DNA of 64,000 nt. Source: Gossypium raimondii (Eukaryota > Streptophyta > Magnoliopsida > Malvales > Malvaceae). The stretch's first letter is position 1; every line of letters begins with the position of its first letter. Both the position numbers and the translations under genes were made by a program. The notes below the pieces were generated by a model that saw only the letters and a program-made list of their open reading frames with translations, had not been told where the DNA came from and searched no databases. Below, piece after piece: positions 23,209 to 34,570 of the stretch. The stretch spans positions 52,052,390-52,116,389 of the forward strand of contig NC_068576.1 in NCBI RefSeq assembly GCF_025698545.1, read 5' to 3'.

Positions 23209-25874
23209 TGTAACACCCCTAACCCTTATCCGTCGTCGGAATAGGATTACGGAGCATTACCAGACTTTATGGATTAAATACGAACATTTCACAACATTTA
23301 ATATATATTAAGAACCATTTACAAAACACTCATATTTGTCCCTTGTATGATTTGTCCCTTGTCACAAAATACAAGTTAAAAATAAATTAAGACTAAACCG
23401 GAAACTCAGAGAAATTTTCACAAAATTTTAAAAATTTCCTTAGGTGCAGGGGACACACGCCCGTGTGGCCAAGCCGTGTCACGCTCATGTCTTAAGCCAT
23501 GTGGGCATTCGATGTGAGGCACACGGCCATGTCCCAACTCGTGCCCATGCCCGTGTAACTCTCTAACTTGGGTCACACGGCCAAGCCATACGTCCGTGTG
23601 ATAAGTCATGTGCAAAAACTTAGGCATTCTGTTTCTCAATTTTAAGATGCAGGGGACACACGACCGAACCACATGCCCATGTGCTAGGCCGTGTGTCACA
23701 CGCCCATGTCTCTGCCCGTGTGGACGAAAATAGGTTATTTTAAGGCCACTTTTCTCACCCATTTTAACATCAACCTATACACAACATTTTAATACCTCAA
23801 TACACCCCAAACAAGCAATCCACATAAACCAAAATCATGTTTTAAGTATGATATAACATCACAAATACTCAATTACTTAAACTTACCTTTTCAACCTATT
23901 TCATTGAATTATCAAAATCCACTACTAATCACATTCAAACATTTATCATTCACAACCACATTTCAAAATATTTCATTGTTAATTCAACCCTATACATGCC
24001 ATATAAACCAAAATATACGTTGCAAAAGCCACCGGATTAAGTTGGATAGTGTGGCTTGATATATTGATCCAATCTTCAGACCTCGAGTTAATCTACAAGG
24101 ACATTAAACAACACAAGTAAGCTTAAGGAAGCTTAGTAAGTTCGATGGCTTTAAATATAAATCTTACCAAACCTACTTTAATACATCAACTAAAAATAAA
24201 TTCATTTATTGTACTTTCCCTGTCAATCAAAACTTCAACCAATGAATCCACTTAGTTCAGATCAATACCAACAATAACAATAATTCTTCCAATATTAATT
24301 TCACAATTTCACTTACCAACACTTACCAAATCGGAGAACGGCTTACAGATATGAGTATCTCGTATTCAGAAGCTCGAAGGCTGCACAGAAGCACATAAGT
24401 GCTAAACAGAAACCCGTAAGGGTTGAACGGAAGCTCATAAGAGCTGAACGAAAACCTATAAGGGTTAAACTGAAGCTCAAAAGAGCTGAACGGAAACCCA
24501 TTAGGGTTGAACAGAAACTCATATGAGTTAATAGAAGCTTGTGTGAGCTAAACGGAAAGTAAACACGAATGTTTGCAACAAATGCTAAACCTCGGTTTAC
24601 TTAGGTACTTTTCCATCAATTCATCCTTTGCCACAGAATGATAGTACTCAATCCCGCGTTCCACTTTAACCGGATATTCATTTCAATTCATAATTTAACA
24701 ATATTTCATTTTTCAACAATATACTAAATACATAATAAATTTAACAACACTCTATTTTTCAATAATATATTAAATACGTAACATCATTCATCAACTCAAT
24801 ATAATCATTAAACTTTAACCATACGAACTTACCTAGGTTAAATTGTAAAATTTGTAATAGTTGAGGACTATTCGCTAATTTCCTTTTTTCACGATTGTCT
24901 ACGGGCTCTTGATCTAAAATATAAAATTATTCATTCATTAGCACATATTTTATTTTTAATTCACTTCACAATTAATACCCTTCAATTTTCAAATTTACAC
25001 AATTACCCAAAATTTTATAACTTTTGTAATTTAGTCCCTTACTAATTAGTCCATCAAATGAACTAATTTTTCTCAATTGAAAATTTATCTAAATTTTATA
25101 AGCTATAATACAGTCCTTGATCAACAGAATTTAATACCAAACCCTAATATTTAATCTTTTCACAGTTTGATCCTAAAATCAATATCTATCAAAATCACTT
25201 GATAAAATCATCATACAACAAAATTAAAGCTCTAAATCCATATTAATTCATCAAAACATCCAATATTCATCAATGGTAACTTTCAAGATTACCCATAAAA
25301 TCAAAAACTAATAAAATAGATAATTGGACCTAATTATAAAAGTCACAAAAACATAAAATTTACAAGAAATAAGCAAGAATTGAACTCACTTGAAGTAAAA
25401 ATATGAAAAACCAGCTTAAGAAGCTCTCTTATGGCTGTTTTTGGCTGAAAATTGAAGAAGAATTGCCTAGAAACCTTTAGATTTTTCTGTTTAATATTTT
25501 AAATTTCCTTATTTCCAATTTTGCCCTTTTAATCACATCATTTTGTCATTTTTTGTGCTTATGCCGTTTCAGCTTCTTCACTTAGGCCTAATTACTCTTT
25601 AAGTCCTCCCTATTAACATGTAATCCATTTAATCACTATTTTTTAATTAACAAGTTTTGCACATTTATAAATATTTACGGCTAGGTCTCAATACCTCATT
25701 TTCTAAATCAGTTAACTTAATAATTTCTTATAAGATACTAATTACTATTTCAAAAATTCTCCTAAAATCACATTTAGCTCGTAAGTACTAAATAATAAAA
25801 TTCACAAGTTTACTCGTCGGATTTGGTGGTCTCGAACCACTGTTTCCGACACCAATAAAAACCGAGCTGTTACA
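23209..25874 (-). mobile_element. Solo LTR 2, Gypsy-type, inserted next to the copia zinc knuckle
   Basis: The 2666-bp segment runs from TGTAAC to GTTACA with no internal coding region. Flanks are GTATT (23204-23208) and ATATT (25875-25879), four of five matching, consistent with a mutated 5-bp duplication. Joining the flanks restores a gag frame that runs through SGFDSSII and TGTKSDFLPKHCG. Near 23450-23730 are repeated CCCGTGTGG/CACACGG blocks, a feature of cotton Gypsy LTRs. The reverse complement aligns in blocks with solo LTR 1, so its coding sense is the minus strand, opposite to LTR 1. Confidence 0.85.
24385..24565 (-). repeat. About 21-bp palindromic tandem units in solo LTR 2
   Basis: Seven or more consecutive units of 20-22 bp alternate between AAGCTCATAAGAGCTGAACG and AAACCCGTAAGGGTTGAACG. 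Each contains a short inverted repeat (AGCTC...GAGCT or ACCC...GGGT). The array occupies a place in this LTR similar to that of the hairpin set in solo LTR 1, but with different sequence. Confidence 0.75.
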
Positions 25875-26645
25875 ATATTTATAATGGATGAATCAAAACC
25901 TGAATTTCCCTTCTTGTTCTTCTCATGTTTCCTTCCCTTCCCTCTTTGATTGTATTGAGCTTAATGTACTTTCAACAGACCCTTCAAATCTCATGAGCCT
26001 TCTTTGCTCTTATGGTTGCAAAACATTCATCAAATCTACCAAACTAACTTTTAACAGATCTTTAGTATTTTCCAACGAGGAAATGATTACTTTAAATTTT
26101 TCTGAAACAGTTAGAAGAAATTTTTGAACTAATCTAGAACAAGGAAATTCAAATCAAAATAATATTTGTTTACGATTCTAAACAATTTTTCAAAGTACTC
26201 CAAATCAAAATAATCTTTGTTTGCGATTCCAAACAATTTGTCAAAGTACTCCTTCACCGTCTCAGAGTCATTCATTTCTTTAATCCTTACATCTCCTTCA
26301 TACTCCTTCAAGAAATTCCAAACTTCAAAAGCTAACTTCATTGTCATGATTTTGAGAAAAAATTCATATGAGACTACAGAAAATAACATAACTCTTGCCT
26401 TTAATTTTCTTTATTTCTTCTCCTAATTTTCTTTATTTTTTTCTCGTAATTCTTGATTTGCGCCATAGTTGGATTGACAGCCATAGTTGGATTGGCAGGT
26501 AATGAAAGAACTCCGTAATCTTCCTCCACAACTTCCTAGAGATCATTTGCTTCTAAAACTTCCTAGAGATCATTTGCTTCTAAATGAGCCTCATTCTTGC
26601 TTTCTTTACCATGTGCAAGTGCAAAATAAATTTCTGAATCCATAG
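25875..26645 (-). pseudogene. Copia gag remnant
   Basis: The minus-strand frame begins near 26645 with MDSEIYFALAHGKES. After interruptions it reads MTMKLAFEVWNFLKEYEGD and KEMNDSETVKEYFDKL (26129-26389), which is the copia gag (UBN2-type) core. It then runs toward the zinc knuckle, where solo LTR 2 cuts in. Several short tandem duplications lie here: about 52 bp at 26150-26253, about 19 bp at 26463-26500, and about 29 bp at 26530-26585. Confidence 0.82.
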
Positions 26646-26663
26646 AAGACAAATTTTTTCATA

Positions 26664-26679
26664 GCTCTTGATGCCAATT
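26664..26679 (-). other. Copia primer-binding site
   Basis: Immediately inside the right (5') LTR the minus strand reads AATTGGCATCAAGAGC. This resembles the initiator-Met tRNA-complementary site TGGTATCAGAGC used by plant copia elements, with a substitution and an inserted base. Confidence 0.65.
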
Positions 26680-26962
26680 TGTTGGAATAAATTCAATCTT
26701 TTAGAATAAAATTTTGCTGTAACTTGAAGAAAGAAAGATAAAAGCTAGGAGAAAAGAAAGATGGAAATAGTTGCTAGTTGATTCACACTTTTATTGAGCT
26801 GAAGTGCTGTTTAAATACATGAAAAAATAACCACATCCTAGAATCAAGCAACTACCAGATTTTATGATCAACAATCTCCTAAAATTAGCAACAATAATGA
26901 AACAAAATACCAGCAAGGTTATTTTGACTAAATATTGCAGCAGCTGAAGCACAACTTCAACA
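26680..26962 (-). repeat. Right (5') LTR of the copia element
   Basis: This is an intact-length LTR of 283 bp with TG at 26680-26681 and CA at 26961-26962. It is bordered on the right by the AAAAC target duplication. Because the APRR2-like gene is on the same strand, its transcript would read from its stop codon into this LTR after 12 bp. Confidence 0.9.
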
Positions 26963-26974
26963 AAAACAAACCAG

Positions 26975-29900
26975 TCACGTGGTGCCATGGCATGATGAAT
27001 TAAGGCCATTGATGTGAGGAGGGAAGGTGGAGATGCCTTGTTTAGAGAGCTCAGCTAGCACAGTATCAGTGGAAGGAGGCTTGAGGCCCAAAGGCAAAGG
27101 TAACCATGGCTTGTTTATTGCTTCTTTCACAACCTTGTCGATTACCTCCTCTGCCTGCAGTGCGTTCAAACACAAATTAATCACAGGGTTAAAACACAAT
27201 TAGTGAAAATAAAAGTGCAATATCAGATGAAGGCACATTGTAGCATACCGGCTGATGTTCAACAGAATTTTGAGGCATGCCACTTCTGTTATCCATGGTG
27301 CCAGAACAATGAAATACAGATGCATTCTGCAGATTCACAAAATATTAAAATTCATTCATATACTTATTTGCTTTTCTTTTCTTTTTTTAATTCTAAAAAG
27401 GTTCATCGTATGTATACCTGATAACTACTCACTTGAGTGAATGCAGAACTATATCCATGAGGTGGGGGCATAACAGGGCAGCCCCATGCATCGGCATGCA
27501 CCTGAATAAAAAAAAATGATCATATATCAAATACGTAGCTGCATTTCATATCTCTGTCTATGCACAGTAATATACCGGTTAATTGAGTCAGCCAAGTAGT
27601 TAAAAAAGATGAAATTGCAGACCCTAATAAACTCACCCCTGGATATGGCTTCCACTGCCAACTTTCAGTTGGTTGCCACAAGGGGTAACCCTGTGAACCC
27701 CACATTTGGATGCTGGATGGATAAGGAGGTGCTCCCCACATGGGATAGAGTGGACCAACTGGGACAACATGATTTGAGTAATGGGATGGGAAGGCTATGA
27801 TCGGTTTATGTGGATAACAACTCTTTTGGGTTTGATCTCTTTGTGGCCACCTTCGATCATCCTCCTTGGGCAAAATATGTTTTCTATGCATTCTATATTT
27901 CTGCTTCTCAAACAAAAGGCGAATCATTTTATCCACCAGTGCTCAAGGCAAAGAGAAAAAAAAGAAAAGGGAAAAATCTAATTGTACTGTTATTTAAACA
28001 AGGTAAATTTCATGTATATTGCAATGTCTAATGATTACTATCTAAGCTTAGCTAGCATAACAAAGGAGATCATTCTTTTGAAGCAAAACTGTAACCAGAA
28101 CTAAATTTTCAACAGGAACAAGGCACTTTTATTATAGAATCAGATTGTGTATCAGGAAGGCAAAACTGCTACCAACCTGTAGATGACTAGCAACATTATG
28201 CCTAGTCAAGCCTTCTATTTTCATCAGCTCTAGTATTCGAGAAGGGATGGCTTGATCTATACCTAGTTGGTCCACCGCTTGTACAAATTTCTTGTGGAGT
28301 GCCGGTGTCCAGTCTACCTGAAAATTCAGACCAAAAAGAATGTATATAATATCTACACCCATATACAATTGTATGACAAAATTACTTAACCATAAATATT
28401 CAAAGGAAAGTAGTAATCAAGAAAAGTTTGATGGGAGCTCTTTATCCAAGTCTATGTATGCTATAACCCATCCAACCTTTTCCTTGTTTCAACTTTTTCC
28501 TTGTTTACAAGAAAGTGTTAGCCCGAGGACTTGATCTTAGGCCTTCTATAACAAAGGAGTAAAGAAGAAAAAGACAACATAAGTGAATGCTATACTTCTT
28601 CCAAAACTTTGTGGTGTAATCTGAAGAAGTGGATAATGATAGCAAATAGTGAGATGACAAAGCTGGAAGTAATGTCTTGAAATCTCAAAAGTAATCGCCT
28701 AAAACTTCAGTTTTGAACAGAAACAAGATGGATTTTGGAATCAGGTGATGATAGAATAGTGATTATCAAATACTCTCAGTAAGCATGTTTCCTTTGCTGG
28801 TATCTGATGAAAGATAATGGCTGGACTACTGGAAAAGTGCAAGATATGCTTCAAGCTGAAGGGAATGTTACCATAAGTTTGAGTAAGGTTCTATGCATTT
28901 TAGAAACTTGTTAAATGTTGCCTATAAAAGATGACAGGGAATGACTTTTTAAGCTAGATTACCTTTGACTTTTTTCGATTAGCTTTGTTCAGACAAGAAC
29001 TATGAATACCAGAAACCGTACTGGGTTTTTCAGCAACAGCTTGAGAATTTTTGCTATTTACTCCGTTTTCTGTTTGAGAATACGTGGTACTCTTACCCTT
29101 GGTACCATCAACTAAGTCAGCCTCCTCCGTCACCATGGTATCCCTTGGTCCCTGAGGTTGGCCAACTGGTATAGTTACTTCAGCAATTGTATTGTCACTG
29201 GTAGTTTCGACAGATTTGGATTCTCCATCCTCCTCACTGCTCTCTTTTTCTATCGAGCAGTTAGCATGATCTTGGCAATCTCCATTGGCTGACAACCTCC
29301 CTCCCTGTTCTATTTGTGGTGTTGATGGAGCTGGGTACTTATCACTTCCTGTTGATGGCTCAGGGTCATTTTCATGAATCACAGATGCATCTTGGGTTTT
29401 ATCCAAGTCTTTATTCTTAGGTTCTCCGTTTTCCAATTGTAAGTACAACATTGAAACCAAGGATTCTTTAACAGGCTTTACTGATTCAGACAGGTCTGTC
29501 CCCACAGCATTGAATGCCTGTACATGACTAATAAAATGAGAATTTCTATAACAAAGTACTTAATGGACATTTACATGTAAATTCCATTGTCATTCAAGCA
29601 GTATCCAGATCTACCTTACGAACCACGTGTTGCCATATATTCCTTAGTTTTTCCTCAGACAGCGGTTTCTTAAGAAACTCAACTGCGCCCAGCTGAAAAT
29701 AAGTTGTCAAAACATGAGTTAGAGATTATGGCATGTGGCAAAGATTCAAAGAACCTAGGCACCACTATATGACTTCAGTCAAGAAGACTTGTACATGAAG
29801 GTTTAAAGTTTCTGAAAGCACTGAACTTCAACCAAAAAATCCATTGTTTCTCAACGGAGAGTAGAGTAAGAAGAAGAAAAGATTACGACAATTAAGAGTC

Positions 29901-31469
29901 TAAAATTCTTTTGAATTGACAACTTGGACGAACATATATGTGCAGGAGAAAATGCATGTAAACTGCTCAGTGTATGGTAGGATGGAGTAAATCTTACCGC
30001 TATGCACTTCATCATGGTGCTGATGCAATGAATGTTTGAAGTCACTGAAATAAAAATGATTTACAACATTATTAGGAACTAGAAAATATGCCCAACAACC
30101 ATAATTACGATCACAGATGCCAATAAAAGTTTATGTCCAGGGTGATTAAACAGAGTTTCATATGCTATAATTTGAAGATCTACAGCAAAACTAGGTAGGT
30201 GTAGTTTCTGAACTTACTAATGGTAGGCAAGTCCTTTGCAGTTTCAAGAAACTTAAAACTCCCATTCTTTTTGTTTGTATTAATCTGCATCATACATGCT
30301 GTTAGTATAAAGTTGCATGCAAATGACCAAAGCAGCGAAGGATTACACTATTTATCTTGATAATGAAAGGACTGAATAGATATTTATATTAAAGCTTTGG
30401 ATGAAACAATTAGTACCATGTTGATAGTAATGTGGTGGCTTGCTATAATTGAATTTTTATATATAACAAAGCAAGAATAGCATATAATATAAAATTTCTA
30501 GTAAGCAACTAGTACTAGTGCCAATACAACAATCAGATAAAGACAAAGATCTACCGTGTGCTTACTACAAATCATCAACATTTGAAATATGCATTTTAAC
30601 TGCTTCTCCACCCCACCCCCCAAAAAAGAAACTTTTTGTAAAAAACCGTCAAAGTCCATTCATTACCTCTACAATGGCTACATGGAAGCTTTCAGGTCTA
30701 CTTGAAACCGCAGAAAGAGCTTCATTTTCGTTGCAGAAGGTATAAACTGAAAAAGGCACAATAATTTTTATTATACATTCAATGAGACATATATAGGGAG
30801 AAACAGAGAAAAAAGGAGATAGAACTAAAGGCCCCAATTAAAGAAACTATGAGATTACTATGAAGATAGAGTAAAAACATAACATTTAACCACCATTTAC
30901 AAAAAAGGAAACTACAAAGAATATACTTGCATTTTCTTTTTATAATTTTATTTCACTGAAAACAGGAGATCTTAAAGGGGGAGAAGATAACTGAACTGAA
31001 AAGGGCATCCAGAACAACTTAAATCTGAAAACTGATATACCATTAAAAGAAAATTTTCTATTATTTATGGGAGAGTGAAACTAATTCAACAAATTGATTC
31101 CTTGTTATAGAGCTCATGACCACAAAGTTTCCAATGTTTATTTATGGTTTCAATCCAAAGCCAAACTTCCAGAAAAAAAATTACTAATTTAAAGCAAAGG
31201 AGCAATAACAGTTAGAATATATGCTTTGAGGACAAAGATGGGGACCAACATAGTTAAGAGAAAAAGAAGAATAATGTGAAGTGGATACCCCAAATTAACT
31301 AAAAACTTCTAATTCAAGTAAAAAAGGGTGGATTCTAACCAATATAGTCCATTGCCTCAAGCTTTGATTTTAACTCAGAAGCAGAATTACTGTCCTCATC
31401 AAGAAGAAGGACCTTGAGACCCTTTGGAAAATCCTTCCATGCTGATAAATCATTTGTAGTGCAAATCAT
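26975..31469 (-). CDS. APRR2: APRR2-like two-component response regulator-like GARP transcription factor
   Basis: This is a nuclear transcription factor of the APRR2/GLK-related family; relatives influence chloroplast development and fruit pigmentation. Exons: 31469-31340, 30746-30667, 30284-30218, 30044-29998, 29692-29615, 29517-28963, 28317-28177, 27900-27637, 27501-27433, 27326-27249, 27154-26975. They total 562 codons, close to Arabidopsis APRR2 (about 535). Residues about 18-134 form a receiver-like domain ([13 protein letters not shown] to [13 protein letters not shown]). Its phospho-acceptor position reads VAIVE, with no Asp, so it is a pseudo-receiver. A Ser/Glu-rich linker follows, then the GARP/Myb-like domain at about 320-375 ([32 protein letters not shown]). 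The C-terminal part is Pro/Trp/Gly-rich and ends with an [18 protein letters not shown] block typical of the family. Its normal 3' UTR is separated from the stop by the copia element. Confidence 0.93.
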
Positions 31470-31483
31470 AGCTGGCTTGGCAT
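31466..31483 (-). promoter_or_regulatory. Tiny upstream ORF overlapping the APRR2-like start
   Basis: An ATG at 31483 opens a 5-codon frame whose TGA (31468-31466) overlaps the main ATG (31469-31467) as ATGA. It is not in frame with the main protein. It lies in the same exon, provided the 5' UTR intron ends near 31541-31544 as its acceptor suggests. A mild effect on translation is possible but unproven. Confidence 0.4.
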
Positions 31484-32828
31484 CCTTTCTTAGGCAACCG
31501 ACAAGTAATGCAAATTGCTTCTTGTCAAAATCAGATTATTTCTGCATAACCACAACAAATTTCCCATAAACAAAAGTCTTATCTTGATCTAATCATCAAA
31601 ACTGGTTTTCATCAAAGAAAAATACAAATCCCTTCTTTTTTCTGTGAAGCAAGATTAAAGCAGACTATACTATAATAAACTTTAAGACAAAATTTAGCCA
31701 AATTAAACAAGTTTATCGTGTAATATAGTTAATGAGAACGTATTTTCAAGACCCTATTGCAAATGCAAAGGTTTTTAACTGAAGATTGACTCATAAAAAG
31801 GGGTGTAGCGAACAGAAATACCTTATTTAAATTCTAATGCATGATCGGTTTACAGTTTACTATGCATGCAGTATTATATATTATTGATCATTTACCAAAT
31901 CAAAACACTTCCTTGAACAGATAATTATCTGTATAGTGGCTATGAAACGAGAATTAAGAAAGATCCTATCTTTTGTGCAATTACTAGTACTAGTATTTGA
32001 AGACAAGAAGTAGACAAAATAACCCATTTAAGATATCCTTAAATGCAGCAGAACATAGCAAAAACAACGGCCGAATTGGGAAAAGATAAACAATTTGTTA
32101 ATAGAAAAAAAGGAATGGGAAGCATTTGAAAGTGAAAATACCCGAAAAATAGATGAACACAACAATGTTAAAAGACCATTTCATGCATGCAAGAAGAAAC
32201 ATCAAATAAGCCCAATATTATTGCAAAAAGAAAAAGAAAGAAAGACCCACCTCTCTTAGTCTCTGAAAACGAAGTGGCATGCAACAAAAGAAGAATATTA
32301 CCAAAAAGAGAGGGAAGGAAAAAAAAACCCAGAAAGAAGCTACTGGAGAACGACTAAGTAGTTTAGGGGATAAACAAGATTTATGGAAGATAGATAACTT
32401 TCCATTTCTCCTCTCAAGTCTTGGTTTTTTCAACTATTACAAGCTCTTTCCTTTGGCTCCATATAATTTTTGTTTGGCCCTACCGTTAAATTTGGCACCA
32501 ACTTTTTATCGGTGAAAATCAAATCTTTTAAAATAGTGAAATAAGTATCAAATTTTAGGAAAACTTTTAGGAAAATAATCAAATAAGGTTAATCTTTTAA
32601 AATAATAAGTGTTTAAATAAATTTTTTATATATTATGTTTTAAACACATATATGGAATGGAAAACTCTGATTTGAATTATTTCACGAAGGTTTATCTTTT
32701 ATAATTTTTCTTCTCTGTAAATCTTTAAAATGTATTTTAAAATTTTAATATTACGCGAGTAATTTTTAAAAAGATGTTTTAACTTTTTTCGAAATTTTAG
32801 TGGAAAGTTGGAAATAATTTCGGTGAAT
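31470..32828. other. 5' UTR, probable 5' UTR intron and promoter of the APRR2-like gene
   Basis: On the minus strand an acceptor-like TTATGCAG ends near 31541, about 70 bp before the start codon, so a leader intron is likely. The leader exon may lie around 32240-32430, where sequence is less AT-rich and pyrimidine-rich on the minus strand. No other gene is seen. Confidence 0.4.
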
Positions 32829-33455
32829 AAAATCTGATTTAATTCAAAAAGTGATAAAAATTTTGAATTATGAGTTATTTAATTTTTTTCGAGTCAACTC
32901 GAATAAGTTATTTGAGTTTCGAGTTTGAATTGGGTTAAGTTTTAGGATTCGAATAATTCAAAGAATAGATGGGTGTAAATGCATCTTTGGTCCCTATCAA
33001 TTTTGAAAATGAGCAAATTAGTCTCTCACACACAAAAAATTACAAAAAAATCAAAATAATTTTAAAAATTCAAAGTAAATTTTAAAATTCAAAATATTTA
33101 TAAAAATTCCAAAATTTATATTTTTAAAAATTATAAAAATTTTAAAATTTTCTAAAATAATAATTGTGAGACCTAAATTCAAGTTTATTATACTAAAGTA
33201 TTTTTTCTTATTTTGCTTTGAAAAATTTTGTTTCAAATTTGTGCTTTAACATAAAATTAATTATTAGTTATATTGTAACAATATTTTAATTTGGCATGTT
33301 TAATTTTTAATTTCACTTGATTTGCCTCAGCTTGAATTTTATTTCACTCAACTAAATTCAAAAATTTTAAATCAATTAGAATAATAAAATAAGACTCGTG
33401 AACTCAATTAACTCAAATTTTTTCATTCAATTCAATCCAACACTCACCCTTAATT
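32829..33455. repeat. Dispersed TTCGAA/CTCGA-rich repeat, copy 2
   Basis: This is collinear with 8556-9246: both share CTGATTTAATTC or TTGATTTAATTC near the left end, GAGTCAACT blocks, GATTCGAATAATTC, TTTTGAAAATGA, a central AAAATTC-rich part, and CACTCACC near the right end. Divergence is considerable, with several small deletions. It is non-coding. Confidence 0.6.
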
Positions 33456-34088
33456 AAATATTGGTCTCCAATCTATTTATTTCTCATAATTACATCCAAA
33501 CTTCAAAATGGGAGGTTTATTTTTCTAAAGCCTTTTTTTTACAATAAAAGATTATTTGTATTAATATTTATATGTTTTAATAATTAAATTTATGTATTTT
33601 TATTGAATATTTATTCGAGCTTTCAAATTACAAAACTCTTTATTCAACAGTTGACAATAAGCGCAGTCATTAGTATTATTTTTTCTTTAGCAGTTTTCTT
33701 GTGACCACCTCAAATTTAAAAAATAAAAAAAAAAAAAAAAAGAACCTTCAATCTTCTCCACTTTATCTAATGAACCACCAAATGTTACCACATGTTGTGT
33801 TTCTTCTTGTCTTTTCTTATTGGAATTTTTGTTGGGTGCATGTAATCTAAAATGATATTATTACAAAGTTTCATGTATTCTCATGTTTGCACCAAATTAA
33901 AGTGAATATTAATGTTTACGGGCGTTTTAAAGCGAGAATGAAATTTCAAATATTAATTCAATCAATCTATTTTTTATATGTAATTATGATTTAACATGCA
34001 AAAATCTTGTCATTTAAAGGATTTGCCTCATCTTCTAGTTACCTCTTCAATCCAAATTTATGTAATAAAAAAATGAGTTATATTACAC
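33456..34088. other. AT-rich intergenic DNA
   Basis: An A-tract lies near 33720-33741. I see no gene, RNA or clear repeat structure. Confidence 0.4.
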
Positions 34089-34570
34089 CATTAGTTATTA
34101 TATTATGGATAAATTTTTATTCGGTCACTTAATTAATAAAGTTACTGTTTAGTTATTGAAACTATTCAAAAATTTTCATTTAACTCACTGAACTTTTTAA
34201 AAAATTTTATTTAAATAACTGAGTTGTTAAGTTTATTTTTTTTAAAAATTCTGCTAGTGAGCTCCAAGCGATAGTTCGATGACCGGTACTCATCGACGAG
34301 TAGAAAAATATACCTTAGATCCAAGTTGGTCTGACGATCAATATTGGAGATAGAAGAAAAAAACTGTTTGAATTTTGGTCCGTAAATTTGTAACGTTCAA
34401 AACTGTTTTATGAAAAAAAATCTGAACTGTAAAAAGTAATGGAAAAAAGAGCTTTTAATTGGTGTAGGTAATATGAACAGAGAAAATCATATAAGATCGA
34501 TTTTAATAATTCAGTGACTTAAATAAAAACTTTCAAATAATTTAGTGATCAAATTATAACTTTAAATACA
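34089..34570. mobile_element. MITE-like inverted-repeat element, copy A (one end lost)
   Basis: This is collinear with 47509-48041. Shared landmarks are GGTCACTTAATT near the left end, GCTAGTGAGCTCCAAGCGAT in the middle, and CTTAGATCCAAGT, TCTGACGATCA, CTGTTTGAATTTTG and CAGTGACTTAAAT toward the right. The right terminal about 45 bp present in copy B is missing here. It is non-coding. Confidence 0.7.

Larger units (their letters stand above)
16463..26962 (-). mobile_element. Ty1/copia LTR retrotransposon, degenerate and nested
   Basis: The element is bounded by LTRs (16463-17382 left, 26680-26962 right) and flanked by a perfect 5-bp target-site duplication, AAAAC (16458-16462 and 26963-26967). 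Read on the minus strand the order is LTR, primer-binding site, gag, zinc knuckle, protease, integrase, reverse transcriptase, RNase H, polypurine tract, LTR. This is the copia order. Coding sequence is full of stops and frameshifts, so the element is dead. By my eye count the two LTRs differ at roughly 10 percent of positions, which suggests an old insertion. Two solo LTRs and one smaller insertion have landed inside it, expanding it to 10.5 kb. It lies in the same orientation as the APRR2-like gene, 12 bp past its stop codon. Confidence 0.92.

Noticed and set aside
23418-23762. 114-codon His/Gly/Arg-rich open frame
   Set aside because: It is produced by the CACACGG/CCGTGTG repeats of solo LTR 2; it has no start context and no domain.
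24385-24565. Regular short repeats that look like a CRISPR array
   Set aside because: Units of about 21 bp are contiguous with no unique spacers, and they lie inside a plant LTR. This is an internal LTR tandem array.
26680-26873. Shorter copia LTR of 194 bp ending at TTATGATCAACA
   Set aside because: Similarity between the two ends continues another 89 bp to TTGAACA/TTCAACA. Only that boundary gives a purine tract and the perfect AAAAC duplication.
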